Source of the DNA: Roseivirga ehrenbergii
GTDB taxonomy: Bacteria; Bacteroidota; Bacteroidia; Cytophagales; Cyclobacteriaceae
Length of the DNA stretch: 64,000 bases
Reading direction: 5' to 3'
Assembly: GCF_001593005.1 (NCBI RefSeq)
Contig: NZ_LQZQ01000006.1
Coordinates: forward strand, 39,834-103,833
Positions 35,118 through 43,520 of this stretch are shown in pieces (the first letter of the stretch is position 1; every line of letters begins with the position of its first letter). Made by a program: the position numbers and the translations under genes. The notes under the pieces were generated by a model. That model was not told where the DNA came from, did no database searches, and saw only the letters and a program-made list of their open reading frames with translations.

Positions 35118-36813
35118 ATTTCTCAAGATTATAACCTACTAAACGGTTGTGATAGTAAAACAGCAAATTTAAATCTTGGGTATAAATATCCCCCTTCTTA
35201 TTCTTTATCAGCGGACGCTTGGCGTGGTACATACCCACGTTGGCCAAACCGTGTGCAATAATTTTATCAGGATCTCCGGTAAGGTAAGGGGAAACACTAA
35301 CTTCTCCCTTATTATACATTTCATGAACTCTTCTTAATACTGTCTGGAAAACAGCCTTAAACTCCTCATAAGGAATAATCTGGTCTTCTTCCGGAATTCT
35401 CAAGAAGTTATACAAATCCAGCTTATTGAATTTCTTTTGTAGCATTTCAAAGGCTACAAATGCCACCAAATGACTGGCGAAAACCTTATTGATTCGATGG
35501 AATTCTTCAACTATTCTATCACTCAACATTCGGGTATATTCATCTTCGCGTTGCTGGTCGTGCGAAATGATTTTTCCGTCTTTGGTAAAGTACTCTTGAG
35601 TATCTATTTGACGGCCACTTTTGTCATAACTGTTGCCATCTGTATCTACATAATTCCCCAGCACATCCAAACCTCTTCCGATGGACACTGATATGTCGGA
35701 ACCTTTGGTAAAGAATTTAAGCAAGAAGGCAGAAATTTTATATGAGGTGGAATACTCATCGTTTTCTACATAGTAGCGCTCTTGTCCCTTTAGTCTTAAA
35801 TATTCACGAATAAGAGAAGGAGCTTCAAGCACAAAATTGTAGTTTAAAGTTACTGGAACAATAAATATTTTGTGCAGACCGTCTCTTTTTCCCTTCTGAT
35901 AGTTGACACGCTGTGCTTCAATAGCTGTACTTAAAAGACCAAGTTTCAATCTCTTTTCTATTTGTCCTGAGCGTGAACGGGTTCCGCCAGGGAAGAAAAG
36001 GCTATGGCAACCTTTCTGAATTGCAAGACTAGAATAACTCTTTAGGGTTTCTAAATAGAGTAGGTTTTTCTTTCTTCTGTCTACTTTATAGGCCCCAAGG
36101 CTTTCCATAAAGTAGGCAAATATTTTTATGTTGAAGAGGTTTAAACCAGCACCATAAATAAATGCAGGCAAGCCCAAAGCACTAATTACCCAGCCTATTA
36201 ATATAGAATCAAGATTACTGAAATGTGTAGGAACCATAATGATTGTTCCTTTTTTGGCCAAGGTGCGCAATTCCTCTACTTCTCCAGTAATATGAATTTT
36301 ATCTTGAAGCGAATATCGAGTACTGAAAATCGACCAAAAACCTCGGGCACGAGATGCGTTTAAAAGCCTAGCAAAACCAAAAGTAACAATGGAACGAGCC
36401 ATTCTGTACCGCGACTTCTTAAAGTTTCCGGCAATCTCACTGGCGTAGCGCTCTATAATTTCTGAAAGAATGTCTTCTAAAGTCTCGTCAATGTCCTCCT
36501 TGTCGTCATTTGTTGAGATTTCAAGAAGTCTGTCTTTGATGGATTGAAGAAAGTCAGCTTCGTCTGGTGGGTCAACCGCCCAAGGATTTCTTTTTACCCT
36601 AAGCTTTTCCCTAAAAAGGGTTGTTTCTATTTCCTCAATTAGGCTTGAACGCTTTGGGGTAAGTTTTTTTATACGCTTAATACTTTCAGCGGTGACTTCC
36701 TTAATGAAAGCATCCCTGTTATTGCTTAAGCTCACGACCGGCCACTCGTCAATTCCTCCCGGAACCACCTGGTCGTACTTCTTCTTTACGTAGTCTTTGC
36801 CGATTGGCTTCAT
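35110..36813 (-). CDS. PlsB-like glycerol-3-phosphate / 1-acylglycerol-3-phosphate acyltransferase
   Basis: A 567-residue cytosolic or membrane-peripheral acyltransferase. The PlsC-type motifs are HFSNLD (HX4D, His197/Asp202), GAYKVDRRKKN (motif II) and FFPGGTRSRSGQ (motif III, normally FPEGTRSRTG). A long N-terminal helical region precedes them and a long C-terminal region follows. Overall size and motif style match PlsB-like glycerol-3-phosphate acyltransferases more than small PlsC. Overlap with gpsA supports a role in the first acylation of glycerol 3-phosphate. The exact acyl donor (acyl-ACP, acyl-CoA or acyl-phosphate) cannot be told. Confidence 0.87.
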   Translation of the reverse strand: MKPIGKDYVKKKYDQVVPGGIDEWPVVSLSNNRDAFIKEVTAESIKRIKKLTPKRSSLIEEIETTLFREKLRVKRNPWAVDPPDEADFLQSIKDRLLEISTNDDKEDIDETLEDILSEIIERYASEIAGNFKKSRYRMARSIVTFGFARLLNASRARGFWSIFSTRYSLQDKIHITGEVEELRTLAKKGTIIMVPTHFSNLDSILIGWVISALGLPAFIYGAGLNLFNIKIFAYFMESLGAYKVDRRKKNLLYLETLKSYSSLAIQKGCHSLFFPGGTRSRSGQIEKRLKLGLLSTAIEAQRVNYQKGKRDGLHKIFIVPVTLNYNFVLEAPSLIREYLRLKGQERYYVENDEYSTSYKISAFLLKFFTKGSDISVSIGRGLDVLGNYVDTDGNSYDKSGRQIDTQEYFTKDGKIISHDQQREDEYTRMLSDRIVEEFHRINKVFASHLVAFVAFEMLQKKFNKLDLYNFLRIPEEDQIIPYEEFKAVFQTVLRRVHEMYNKGEVSVSPYLTGDPDKIIAHGLANVGMYHAKRPLIKNKKGDIYTQDLNLLFYYHNRLVGYNLEKYV

Positions 36814-36868
36814 TCAGTTTTTAAAAACCCCAAAGATATGATAAAAATTCTTCCGCTAGCTTCCGCTG

Positions 36869-37999
36869 TTAACAAAGTAAGGAATTCAGCGCATGTGCCA
36901 AACCCAATACCTCATTTTTACTATTAAAACTATGTAAGCAGATTCTCAAGCGTTCTTCCCCTTCTTTTACCGTAGGCGAAAGAATTGGGCGAACATCGAA
37001 TCCCATTTCTTGAAGTTGCTTTGACGTAGATTTTGCTTTTAAGTTGCCCGAAGTAATCACTACTTGCACAGCACTGGTAGATAAATAACGCGGAGGTCTT
37101 TGTGTTTCAAGTGTTTGGTTGAAGATGGAAATGTTTTCTTTTAAACGAATAGCCAAATCTGGGTGATGGGTTAAAAACTGGAAGGCTTGCTGTATTGATA
37201 AAAACTCAAAAGGAGAGGGCGCGGTAGTATATATAAATGGGCGTGAATAATTGATCATATAATCAATTACTGTTTGGTTTGAAGCTATGCAAGCACCGTG
37301 TATACCCATGGCTTTACCAAATGTGAAAATAACCGCATAAACTCGTTGGGTTAGTTCTAATTCAGCTACTAAGCCCGCTCCGTTTTTGCCGAATACCCCT
37401 GTGCTGTGTGCTTCGTCTACAATAAGTTTTGCATTGTATTTTTCTGAAAGTTCACAGAGTGCTTTTAGTGGAGCAAAGTCACCATCCATAGAGTAGACGG
37501 CTTCGCAAACGATATAAATTTCGCCTTCACTTAATTTTAATTTCCGCTCAAGATCGGCCAAGTCGTTATGCTTAAAAGGCATTGATTTGGCCAAACTCAA
37601 TCGACTACCATCTTTAATACATGCATGTGAAAGCTCATCATATAGAATAGTATCGCCCCTTTGAGGAAGGCAAGAGAAAAAACCTAGGTTGGCTGTGTAG
37701 CCCGAGTTAAAAACTAGGCAGGCATCATATCCAAAAAGCTTGGCTAGTTCTGATTCCACCTCGGTGGCTAAGGCTGAATTTCCAGTCAAAAGCCTTGATC
37801 CGGTTGACCCATTTTTATCCGCTAGGTTTTCATAGCTGTTTAGAATTTGGTTTTTTAAACCTTCAGACCTCGCAAGACCTAAATAGTCGTTTGAGCTGAA
37901 GTCTATCAGTTTTTTATCTACTAATGACAAACTGCGTTTATTGCCCAGCAACGCTCGTTTACTTAGTTGTTCCTCAATTCTTGAATTCTTTTTATCCAT
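36869..37999 (-). CDS. bioF: 8-amino-7-oxononanoate synthase-like alpha-oxoamine synthase
   Basis: A 376-residue PLP enzyme of the alpha-oxoamine synthase family. BioF condenses pimeloyl-ACP or -CoA with alanine in biotin synthesis. Visible: NDYLGLA (near 38), GSTGSRLLTGN (substrate/PLP loop), NSGYTANLG, SHACIKDG, VDEAHSTGVFGKNG (Asp that binds the PLP nitrogen) and the PLP lysine in FTFGKAMGIHGA. The family also includes KBL and SPT enzymes. No biotin genes are adjacent, so the specific function is likely but not proven. It is 55 nt upstream of the PlsB-like gene on the same strand. Confidence 0.82.
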   Translation of the reverse strand: MDKKNSRIEEQLSKRALLGNKRSLSLVDKKLIDFSSNDYLGLARSEGLKNQILNSYENLADKNGSTGSRLLTGNSALATEVESELAKLFGYDACLVFNSGYTANLGFFSCLPQRGDTILYDELSHACIKDGSRLSLAKSMPFKHNDLADLERKLKLSEGEIYIVCEAVYSMDGDFAPLKALCELSEKYNAKLIVDEAHSTGVFGKNGAGLVAELELTQRVYAVIFTFGKAMGIHGACIASNQTVIDYMINYSRPFIYTTAPSPFEFLSIQQAFQFLTHHPDLAIRLKENISIFNQTLETQRPPRYLSTSAVQVVITSGNLKAKSTSKQLQEMGFDVRPILSPTVKEGEERLRICLHSFNSKNEVLGLAHALNSLLC

Positions 38000-38060
38000 T
38001 TGCCGATAATACGCTGGCTAAAATTATAAATAATTGAGACTTTAGCGCCTCAAATTAAAT

Positions 38061-39008
38061 ATCACTGCAATCAAGTCGGTTCTTATTTTTTTCTCACTGC
38101 TCTTTACGTTGCCAATTTTAGGGCAGGTAGACTATCGTAAATCTGAATTTTCGTTCACCACTGAAAATGATGTTTACTTACTGAACAGGGATGATGAGTA
38201 CTATTCTAATGGGTTTCTTTTTCATTATAGGTATGTTCCCAAGAAACCAGATTCTTTAAACACAAAGGAAATTATAGATATAAGTCTTACGCATAAGTTT
38301 TATACGCCTGACGATTTGTTTTATAATGAAATCTCTGAATTGGATAGGCCATACGCAGGCTTGCTATATGCTGGAATTTCAAAGTCTATGTTCAAGAATG
38401 ATAATTCACGATTTAAATATGGTTTGGAGTTAGGTACAACAGGCAAAGCCTCGGGAGCAGAAGCTTTGCAGAAGTGGTATCATAATGCCGTGGGTTTTAA
38501 GCAACCAAGAGGATGGCAACATCAAATTAGAACGGCTTTGGTTTTAAATGCCACTGCTGAATACAGTCGGCAGTTTAGTTTGGTGCCGAAAAGTATGGAT
38601 TTCATTAGTTCATCATCAGCATCGTTAGGAACAGGTCATACGAACATTGCCCAGAATTTCGATTTTAGGATGGGTATATTGAATGTTTTGAACAAGTCGC
38701 CATTTGCAAATGCCATGATTGGTGAAAATAGCCAAGACCTTGAGCGGGTAGGTTATGTAGTTTTTGGTTACGGAGTGTCCTATATTTTTCATGACATTAC
38801 TGCTTCGGGTAGTTTATTCAATAATAAAAGTCCGCATACTGAAAGGCAGATGCCTTGGGTGAGTACTTTTAGGGTGGGTTGGGCTACTGGTAATGAAAAA
38901 GCGACATTTAAAATTATGTTTCATTGGTTGAGTAAAGATGTACAAACAGCAAAAAATGACGCTTATATTTCTTTCGTTTTTGATTTTAGACTAAAAAACA
39001 AGGACTAA
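38061..39008 (+). CDS. LpxR-like lipid A deacylase (DUF2219 family)
   Basis: An outer-membrane 12-strand barrel of the LpxR/DUF2219 family, which removes the 3'-acyloxyacyl chain of lipid A. The family start SEFSFTTENDVYLLNRDDEYYSNGF is visible (Asn and Asp of the active site; D-x-Y-Y-S-N-G), with DRPYAGLLYAG downstream and a final FVFDFRLK strand. The only canonical start in frame is TTG 38109, which sits inside the signal peptide. The frame is open to a TAG at 38043, and the signal SVLIFFSLLFTLPILGQ begins upstream of that TTG, so ATC 38061 is proposed as start. About 315 residues. It is divergent from the BioF-like gene. Confidence 0.82.
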   Translation: MTAIKSVLIFFSLLFTLPILGQVDYRKSEFSFTTENDVYLLNRDDEYYSNGFLFHYRYVPKKPDSLNTKEIIDISLTHKFYTPDDLFYNEISELDRPYAGLLYAGISKSMFKNDNSRFKYGLELGTTGKASGAEALQKWYHNAVGFKQPRGWQHQIRTALVLNATAEYSRQFSLVPKSMDFISSSSASLGTGHTNIAQNFDFRMGILNVLNKSPFANAMIGENSQDLERVGYVVFGYGVSYIFHDITASGSLFNNKSPHTERQMPWVSTFRVGWATGNEKATFKIMFHWLSKDVQTAKNDAYISFVFDFRLKNKD

Positions 39009-39123
39009 GAATAAGTTCAGCGTAAAATTTTTAAACAAAAGGCTTCTACTTTTCTTATCAAATAAAACTGCCCTCACTTTGCCGTTGAAGCATTACCTGT
39101 TAATATTGTGGCATTCTACTGAT

Positions 39124-40098
39124 ATGGCGTTAAAGCTTTCCGAAATACAGGCCCCCATTGCTAGTGAAATGACTGAGTTCGAACAGAAATTCAGGTCATT
39201 CATGAAGAGTAAAGTATTTCTGCTCGACCAAATCATGAGTTACATTGTAAAGCGCAAGGGCAAGCAAATGAGGCCTATGTTTGTGTTTTTGGCAGCAGGG
39301 GTAACAGGCAAAATATCAGACAGAACTTATAGAGGCGCCTCTCTAATAGAATTACTTCACACCGCCACTCTGGTTCACGATGATGTGGTAGACGACTCAA
39401 ATTACAGAAGAGACTTCTTTTCAATCAATGCACTTTGGAAGAATAAAATAGCTGTTTTAGTAGGTGATTATTTGCTTTCGCGTGGTTTACTGCTTTCCGT
39501 AGATAATGAAGATTTCGATTTTCTAAAAATTGTTTCCCGAGCTGTGCGCGAAATGAGTGAAGGTGAATTGCTTCAAATGGCCAAAGCCAGGAACTTAGAT
39601 ATTACCGAGGATATCTATTATGATGTAATTCGTCAGAAAACCGCTTCGCTTATTGCCTCATGCTGCGCTGTTGGTGCTACCGCCTCCAATGCTTCTCAAG
39701 AAGACATAGAAAAAATGCGAGAATTTGGTTTAAAAGTCGGAATGGCTTTTCAAATCAAAGATGACCTTTTTGACTACGGTACTGAAGAAGTGGGTAAGCC
39801 CCTAGGTATTGATATTAAGGAGCAAAAAATGACTTTGCCGCTGATTTATTCTTTACAAAATGCCAGCAGCAGCACCAAACGAAGAATAATCCGAACCGTA
39901 AAAAGTAAAGGAGATCATTCAAAAAAGGTGAATGAAGTAGTTGCTTTTGTAAGAGAAACGGGCGGAATTGAATATGCCCAGAAAGTAATGAATCAGTATT
40001 ACCAAGAGGCAATACAAATTCTGGAAACATTTGAGCCAAGTGTTTACAGAGATTCTCTTTCTCAGTTAGTTACCTACACAATAGAGCGATCTAAATAA
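39124..40098 (+). CDS. Polyprenyl diphosphate synthase (IspA/IspB family)
   Basis: A 324-residue trans-prenyltransferase that extends isoprenoid diphosphates for quinone side chains. The first aspartate-rich motif is LVHDDVVDDSNYRRD (FARM, DDxxD) and the second is FQIKDDLFDYG (SARM). The substrate arginine/lysine region RGKGKQMRPM is present near residue 48. ATG 39124 (MALKLSEIQAP) is preferred over the TTG at 39079 since homologues start there. Length suggests a long-chain synthase for menaquinone, but chain length cannot be read from sequence. Confidence 0.92.
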   Translation: MALKLSEIQAPIASEMTEFEQKFRSFMKSKVFLLDQIMSYIVKRKGKQMRPMFVFLAAGVTGKISDRTYRGASLIELLHTATLVHDDVVDDSNYRRDFFSINALWKNKIAVLVGDYLLSRGLLLSVDNEDFDFLKIVSRAVREMSEGELLQMAKARNLDITEDIYYDVIRQKTASLIASCCAVGATASNASQEDIEKMREFGLKVGMAFQIKDDLFDYGTEEVGKPLGIDIKEQKMTLPLIYSLQNASSSTKRRIIRTVKSKGDHSKKVNEVVAFVRETGGIEYAQKVMNQYYQEAIQILETFEPSVYRDSLSQLVTYTIERSK

Positions 40099-40106
40099 AA
40101 AAACAA

Positions 40107-40128
40107 CGCCATATTTTGAGATATGGCG
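40107..40128 (-). terminator. Hairpin after the polyprenyl synthase gene (T tract on minus strand)
   Basis: CGCCATAT pairs perfectly with ATATGGCG across a 6-nt loop. The T tract (TTGTTTTTTT) lies on the minus-strand side, although no minus-strand gene ends here. It may still end the + transcript weakly. Confidence 0.45.
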
Positions 40129-40282
40129 CTGTTCAGTTAGTTAGTAGTAAATTTGTTTTTTGCTATAGCCCAATAGTAAAATCACGCTATGGCAGATGCT
40201 AAAATAACAACCTGTCGGAGAAAAGACCTTATATAAAAGCCGGTTTTTTTTAAAAAAAAATCACCAACCACTTTCTGCACCA

Positions 40283-41386
40283 ATGAAAAAATTAAAAATA
40301 ATTGAGTTGGCTTCCGTTCTAGCTGGGCCTAGTGTTGGGCAGTTTTTTGCAGAATTGGGCGCAGAGGTAATCAAAGTAGAAAGCTCTAAAACTGGCGGAG
40401 ATGTTACTCGGTCATGGTTGTTTAAGGGGGAAAAAAGAAACGGTACCGTTTCGGCATATTTTACTTCGGTAAACTGGGGTAAAAAATCTTTGTCTATCGA
40501 CTTAAGTAATAAGGAGGAAAGGGCAATAGTCTATAAACTTGTCAAGAATGCAGACATCGTAGTTGCCAGTTATAAACCTGGTGATTCCGAAAAATTGGGT
40601 GTAGACTTTAACACTCTAAAAGAGATTAACCCAGCGCTTATTTATGGTCAAATTACCGGTTATGGATTAAGCAACCCTAAAGTGGGTTATGATGCTGTCA
40701 TTCAGGCAGAATCGGGCTTTATGAGCATTAATGGTGAGCAAGGGGCTGCTCCGTTAAAAATGCCTGTCGCTCTGATTGATGTTTTAGCAGGGCACCAACT
40801 GAAAGAGGCGCTGCTGGTCGCCCTTATAGAGCGTATGGAAAGTGGTAAAGGAAAGTGTGTTCAAGTAGCATTGATCGATGCTGCCATCAGTGCCTTGGTA
40901 AATCAAGGTGCAAATTGGTTGGTAGGAAAAAATGAGCCAAAGTCAATGGGTAATCTTCACCCAAATATTGCACCTTATGGTGAGCTTTTTGAGACCAAAG
41001 ATTGTCGCCAATTGCTGTTGGCGATTGGAAACGATAAGCAATTCTATAGGCTCTGTAGTATTCTGAGCATTAATGAGATGGGTGGTTTTTCTGCCAATCA
41101 AGAAAGGGTGGTAAACAGAGATGAATTGAATAGAATTCTTGCTGATAAAATCCGACTATGGCCTTCACATGAATTAATGGAATTGCTGGTCAATCAGCAG
41201 GTACCAGCTGGCTTGGTAAATACCATAAATGATGCACTAGATCAAGGCGAACCTCATTGGTTTTTAGAAGCCGAAGGCATTACAGGTTTACGCTCTTTTG
41301 TGGCTTCGGGCTTCGATCGCCTTTCGCTGAGCCCGCCTCCCCAATTAGGGCAGCATAATCAAGAAATTCTGGATGGTTTGAATTGA
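40283..41386 (+). CDS. CaiB/BaiF (class III) CoA-transferase family protein
   Basis: A 367-residue family III CoA-transferase, which moves CoA between carboxylic acids or acts as an alpha-methylacyl-CoA racemase. Visible: KIIELASVLAGPSVGQFFAELGAEVIKVE (N-terminal family start), NPALIYGQITGYG, and the catalytic Asp in VGYDAVIQAESGFMS (Asp137). The substrate cannot be predicted from sequence. The gene stands alone, between an AT-rich leader with a T8 run at 40244-40251 and the long dcw leader. Confidence 0.9.
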   Translation: MKKLKIIELASVLAGPSVGQFFAELGAEVIKVESSKTGGDVTRSWLFKGEKRNGTVSAYFTSVNWGKKSLSIDLSNKEERAIVYKLVKNADIVVASYKPGDSEKLGVDFNTLKEINPALIYGQITGYGLSNPKVGYDAVIQAESGFMSINGEQGAAPLKMPVALIDVLAGHQLKEALLVALIERMESGKGKCVQVALIDAAISALVNQGANWLVGKNEPKSMGNLHPNIAPYGELFETKDCRQLLLAIGNDKQFYRLCSILSINEMGGFSANQERVVNRDELNRILADKIRLWPSHELMELLVNQQVPAGLVNTINDALDQGEPHWFLEAEGITGLRSFVASGFDRLSLSPPPQLGQHNQEILDGLN

Positions 41387-41697
41387 CTTCTCCCACCGAA
41401 CCGTATTTTACCGCAAGCGAATGTTTTTTAGTGATTTTTCTCCCACTTTACTCCACATGATCTAAAACCGGGTTGGTTAAGCCTTTTTTTATACCCATTT
41501 GGTCTTTTATTCTTGCCTTTTAAAAAAAACTCACTCATATGGATTTTATGGGGTTAATCCATTTTAAGCCTAGTTTTCTGAACAGCTAAAGCCCTTGTAA
41601 TTCATCAGAAATGGACTTTTTACCTCCTTTACCTTCCTAGTGATATTTTTCGATCACACTTGTTTTTCTGTACGGAAAAAGATACTTTTCATAAAAA

Positions 41698-41732
41698 GTG
41701 GGGAAAAGTGAGGAAAAGTGGTGAAGTGTGGG
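41698..41732 (+). promoter_or_regulatory. MraZ operator: four GTGGG-type boxes at 10-bp spacing
   Basis: Boxes GTGGG, GTGAG, GTGGT and GTGGG start at 41698, 41708, 41718 and 41728, each followed by 5 nt (GAAAA, GAAAA, GAAGT). Known MraZ sites are direct repeats with TGGG cores spaced 10 bp apart upstream of mraZ. They overlap the expected -33 region of the promoter, which suits autorepression by MraZ. Confidence 0.85.
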
Positions 41733-41741
41733 AAAAAATCT

Positions 41742-41749
41742 TACTTTTG
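41742..41749 (+). promoter_or_regulatory. mraZ promoter -7 box (TACTTTTG)
   Basis: It matches TAnnTTTG and lies 18 nt before the mraZ ATG at 41768. The upstream -33 region is occupied by the MraZ boxes and lacks a clear TTG. Confidence 0.7.
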
Positions 41750-41767
41750 TAAAGGTTCAGGTGTGTA

Positions 41768-42214
41768 ATGGCTTTTTTTACAAGTGAATATGACTGTAAG
41801 CTCGATGTAAAGGGCAGGTTGGCTTTACCTTCAAAGGTAAGGGCTGCACTGCCAGATAATGCATCAGAAGAGCTTGTGCTAAGACGAGGTTTCGAACCTT
41901 GCTTGGTGTTATATCCTATGCTTGAGTATAAAAAGATCTATGCGAAGATAAAGGGACTAAGCGAATTCAGTGAGGAGTACCGCAGGTTTCAGAGAACTTT
42001 TTTTAGGGGAAATGTAGATGTTGAGTTAGACGGAGCAGGAAGAATCAATATCCCTAAAAAGATGATGGAATATGCGGGTCTTGAAAAAGAAGTTGTGTTA
42101 GTTGGGTTGGGGAATAGAATCGAAATCTGGAATCCTGACCAATATGAGGAATACCTCATCCAAGACGCAAGTGAGTACTCCAAGATGGCGGAGAAATTTT
42201 TGGCAGACGAATAA
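41768..42214 (+). CDS. mraZ: Transcriptional regulator MraZ
   Basis: A 148-residue DNA-binding protein made of two AbrB/SpoVT-like halves (about 7-55 and 80-125). Each half carries the D-x-K-G-R-x-x-x-P / D-x-x-G-R-I-x-x-P motif (DVKGRLALPSKVRAALP; DGAGRINIPKKMM). MraZ rings bind repeated TGGG boxes upstream of their own gene and repress the dcw operon; four such boxes lie 36-70 nt upstream here. It is the first gene of the cluster, with rsmH 7 nt downstream. Confidence 0.97.
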   Translation: MAFFTSEYDCKLDVKGRLALPSKVRAALPDNASEELVLRRGFEPCLVLYPMLEYKKIYAKIKGLSEFSEEYRRFQRTFFRGNVDVELDGAGRINIPKKMMEYAGLEKEVVLVGLGNRIEIWNPDQYEEYLIQDASEYSKMAEKFLADE

Positions 42215-42221
42215 GTAAACT

Positions 42222-43130
42222 ATGTCAGAGTATCATGTGCCAGTTATGCTTAAAGAATGCGTTGATGGCCTCTCTATCAAGCCGAATGGAATCTATGTAG
42301 ATGTCACCTTTGGAGGTGGCGGACATTCAACCGAAATATTAAAGCATTTAAATAGTGAAGGTAGGCTCTTTGGTTTCGATCAAGACGTTGATGCTAGAGC
42401 TAATGCTGAAAAAATAGACAATCGTTCTTTCACATTTGTACAAGCCAATTTTAGGCACATCAAGCGGTACCTCAAGTTATACGGGGTAAAGCAGGTAGAT
42501 GGAATTTTGGCGGACTTGGGAATTTCATCTCATCAAATTGATGAGCCAATGCGTGGGTTTTCTACCCGTGCAGAAGCTGATTTAGACATGAGGATGGATT
42601 TGAATGGTTCGCTTACGGCAGCCGATGTGGTGAATGAATATTCAGAAGAGCAATTGCATAAGCTTTTGGGTATTTACGGAGAGGTGAAAAATGCCAAAAC
42701 TTTAGCTGCGGCTATTGTTTCGGAGCGTTTTTCCAACCCTTTTAAAACCACCAAAGACCTGATTCAATTATTGGATCGATTGGCGCCTAGGCATAGAGAG
42801 TATAAATATTATGCTCAGGTTTTTCAGGCCATCCGTATCGAAGTAAACGATGAAATGGGGGCGCTGGAAGATTTCTTAGAACAATCGGCTGAGGTAATTA
42901 AGCCTGGAGGTCGCCTAGTGGTAGAGTCTTATCATTCGCTAGAAGATCGAATGGTAAAAAACTTTATTAACAAGGGGAAGGTGTTTGGTGAGGTTGAAAA
43001 AGACTTTTTCGGAAATCAGTTGAAACCATTTCATGCGATCAACAGAAAACCGATTGAAGCAAGTGAGGAAGAGTTAAAAGTGAATAACAGGGCAAGAAGT
43101 GCAAAACTTCGTATTGCTGAAAAAATATAA
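42222..43130 (+). CDS. rsmH: 16S rRNA (cytosine(1402)-N4)-methyltransferase
   Basis: A 302-residue SAM-dependent enzyme that methylates N4 of C1402 in 16S rRNA. The family start YHVPVMLKECVDGL, the SAM motif DVTFGGGGHSTEIL (residues 29-42), ADLGISSHQIDEPMRGFS and the RP-like SYHSLEDRMVKNF block are all visible. It is the normal second gene of dcw clusters. It lies 7 nt after mraZ and 9 nt before ftsL. Confidence 0.98.
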   Translation: MSEYHVPVMLKECVDGLSIKPNGIYVDVTFGGGGHSTEILKHLNSEGRLFGFDQDVDARANAEKIDNRSFTFVQANFRHIKRYLKLYGVKQVDGILADLGISSHQIDEPMRGFSTRAEADLDMRMDLNGSLTAADVVNEYSEEQLHKLLGIYGEVKNAKTLAAAIVSERFSNPFKTTKDLIQLLDRLAPRHREYKYYAQVFQAIRIEVNDEMGALEDFLEQSAEVIKPGGRLVVESYHSLEDRMVKNFINKGKVFGEVEKDFFGNQLKPFHAINRKPIEASEEELKVNNRARSAKLRIAEKI

Positions 43131-43139
43131 GTAAAGAAA

Positions 43140-43520
43140 GTGGCAGCGAATAAATTCAAAGCGAAAAGAGATGAGAAATCCGGCACTGCAGGTGGTGGCT
43201 TATTTGGTCTTTTATCGAAGCTGAAAATAGCTGGAAACTTAGAAACGGGGCTTCCAGTGAAGCACCTGCCGAAAGTAGCTTTCGCACTAGTGTTGGGTGT
43301 GTTTTATGTGTGGAACAGCCATTATGCTGAAAAGGCAAATAGAAATATTAAGAAACTAGAAACCGAAGTTGAGGATTTAAGGGCTGATGTTACCACGCTG
43401 GAGGCAGATTACATGTACAGCAGTAAGCAGTCGGAAGTAGCCAAGAACGTAAAGAAACTAGGATTAGAAGAAAGTAAAGAACCGCCATATAAAATTGTTG
43501 TAGACGAACGTGAATATTAA
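43140..43520 (+). CDS. ftsL: FtsL-like cell division protein
   Basis: A 126-residue single-pass protein. A cytoplasmic basic segment (1-45) is followed by a membrane helix (about 46-63, AFALVLGVFYVWNS) and a periplasmic coiled coil (65-105, NRNIKKLETEVEDLRADVTTLE). This fits FtsL, which joins FtsB and FtsQ to recruit FtsI/FtsW. Bacteroidetes versions are divergent; position between rsmH and ftsI supports the call. The start is GTG 43140. It overlaps ftsI by 11 nt. Confidence 0.85.
   Translation: MAANKFKAKRDEKSGTAGGGLFGLLSKLKIAGNLETGLPVKHLPKVAFALVLGVFYVWNSHYAEKANRNIKKLETEVEDLRADVTTLEADYMYSSKQSEVAKNVKKLGLEESKEPPYKIVVDEREY

Larger units (their letters stand above)
41387..41767. other. Leader region of the division and cell-wall cluster
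   Basis: This 381-bp stretch has no convincing gene. Its last 70 nt contain the MraZ box array (41698-41732) and the mraZ -7 box (41742-41749). The rest is T-rich and AT-rich, with runs such as TTTAAAAAAAA near 41520. Confidence 0.7.
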
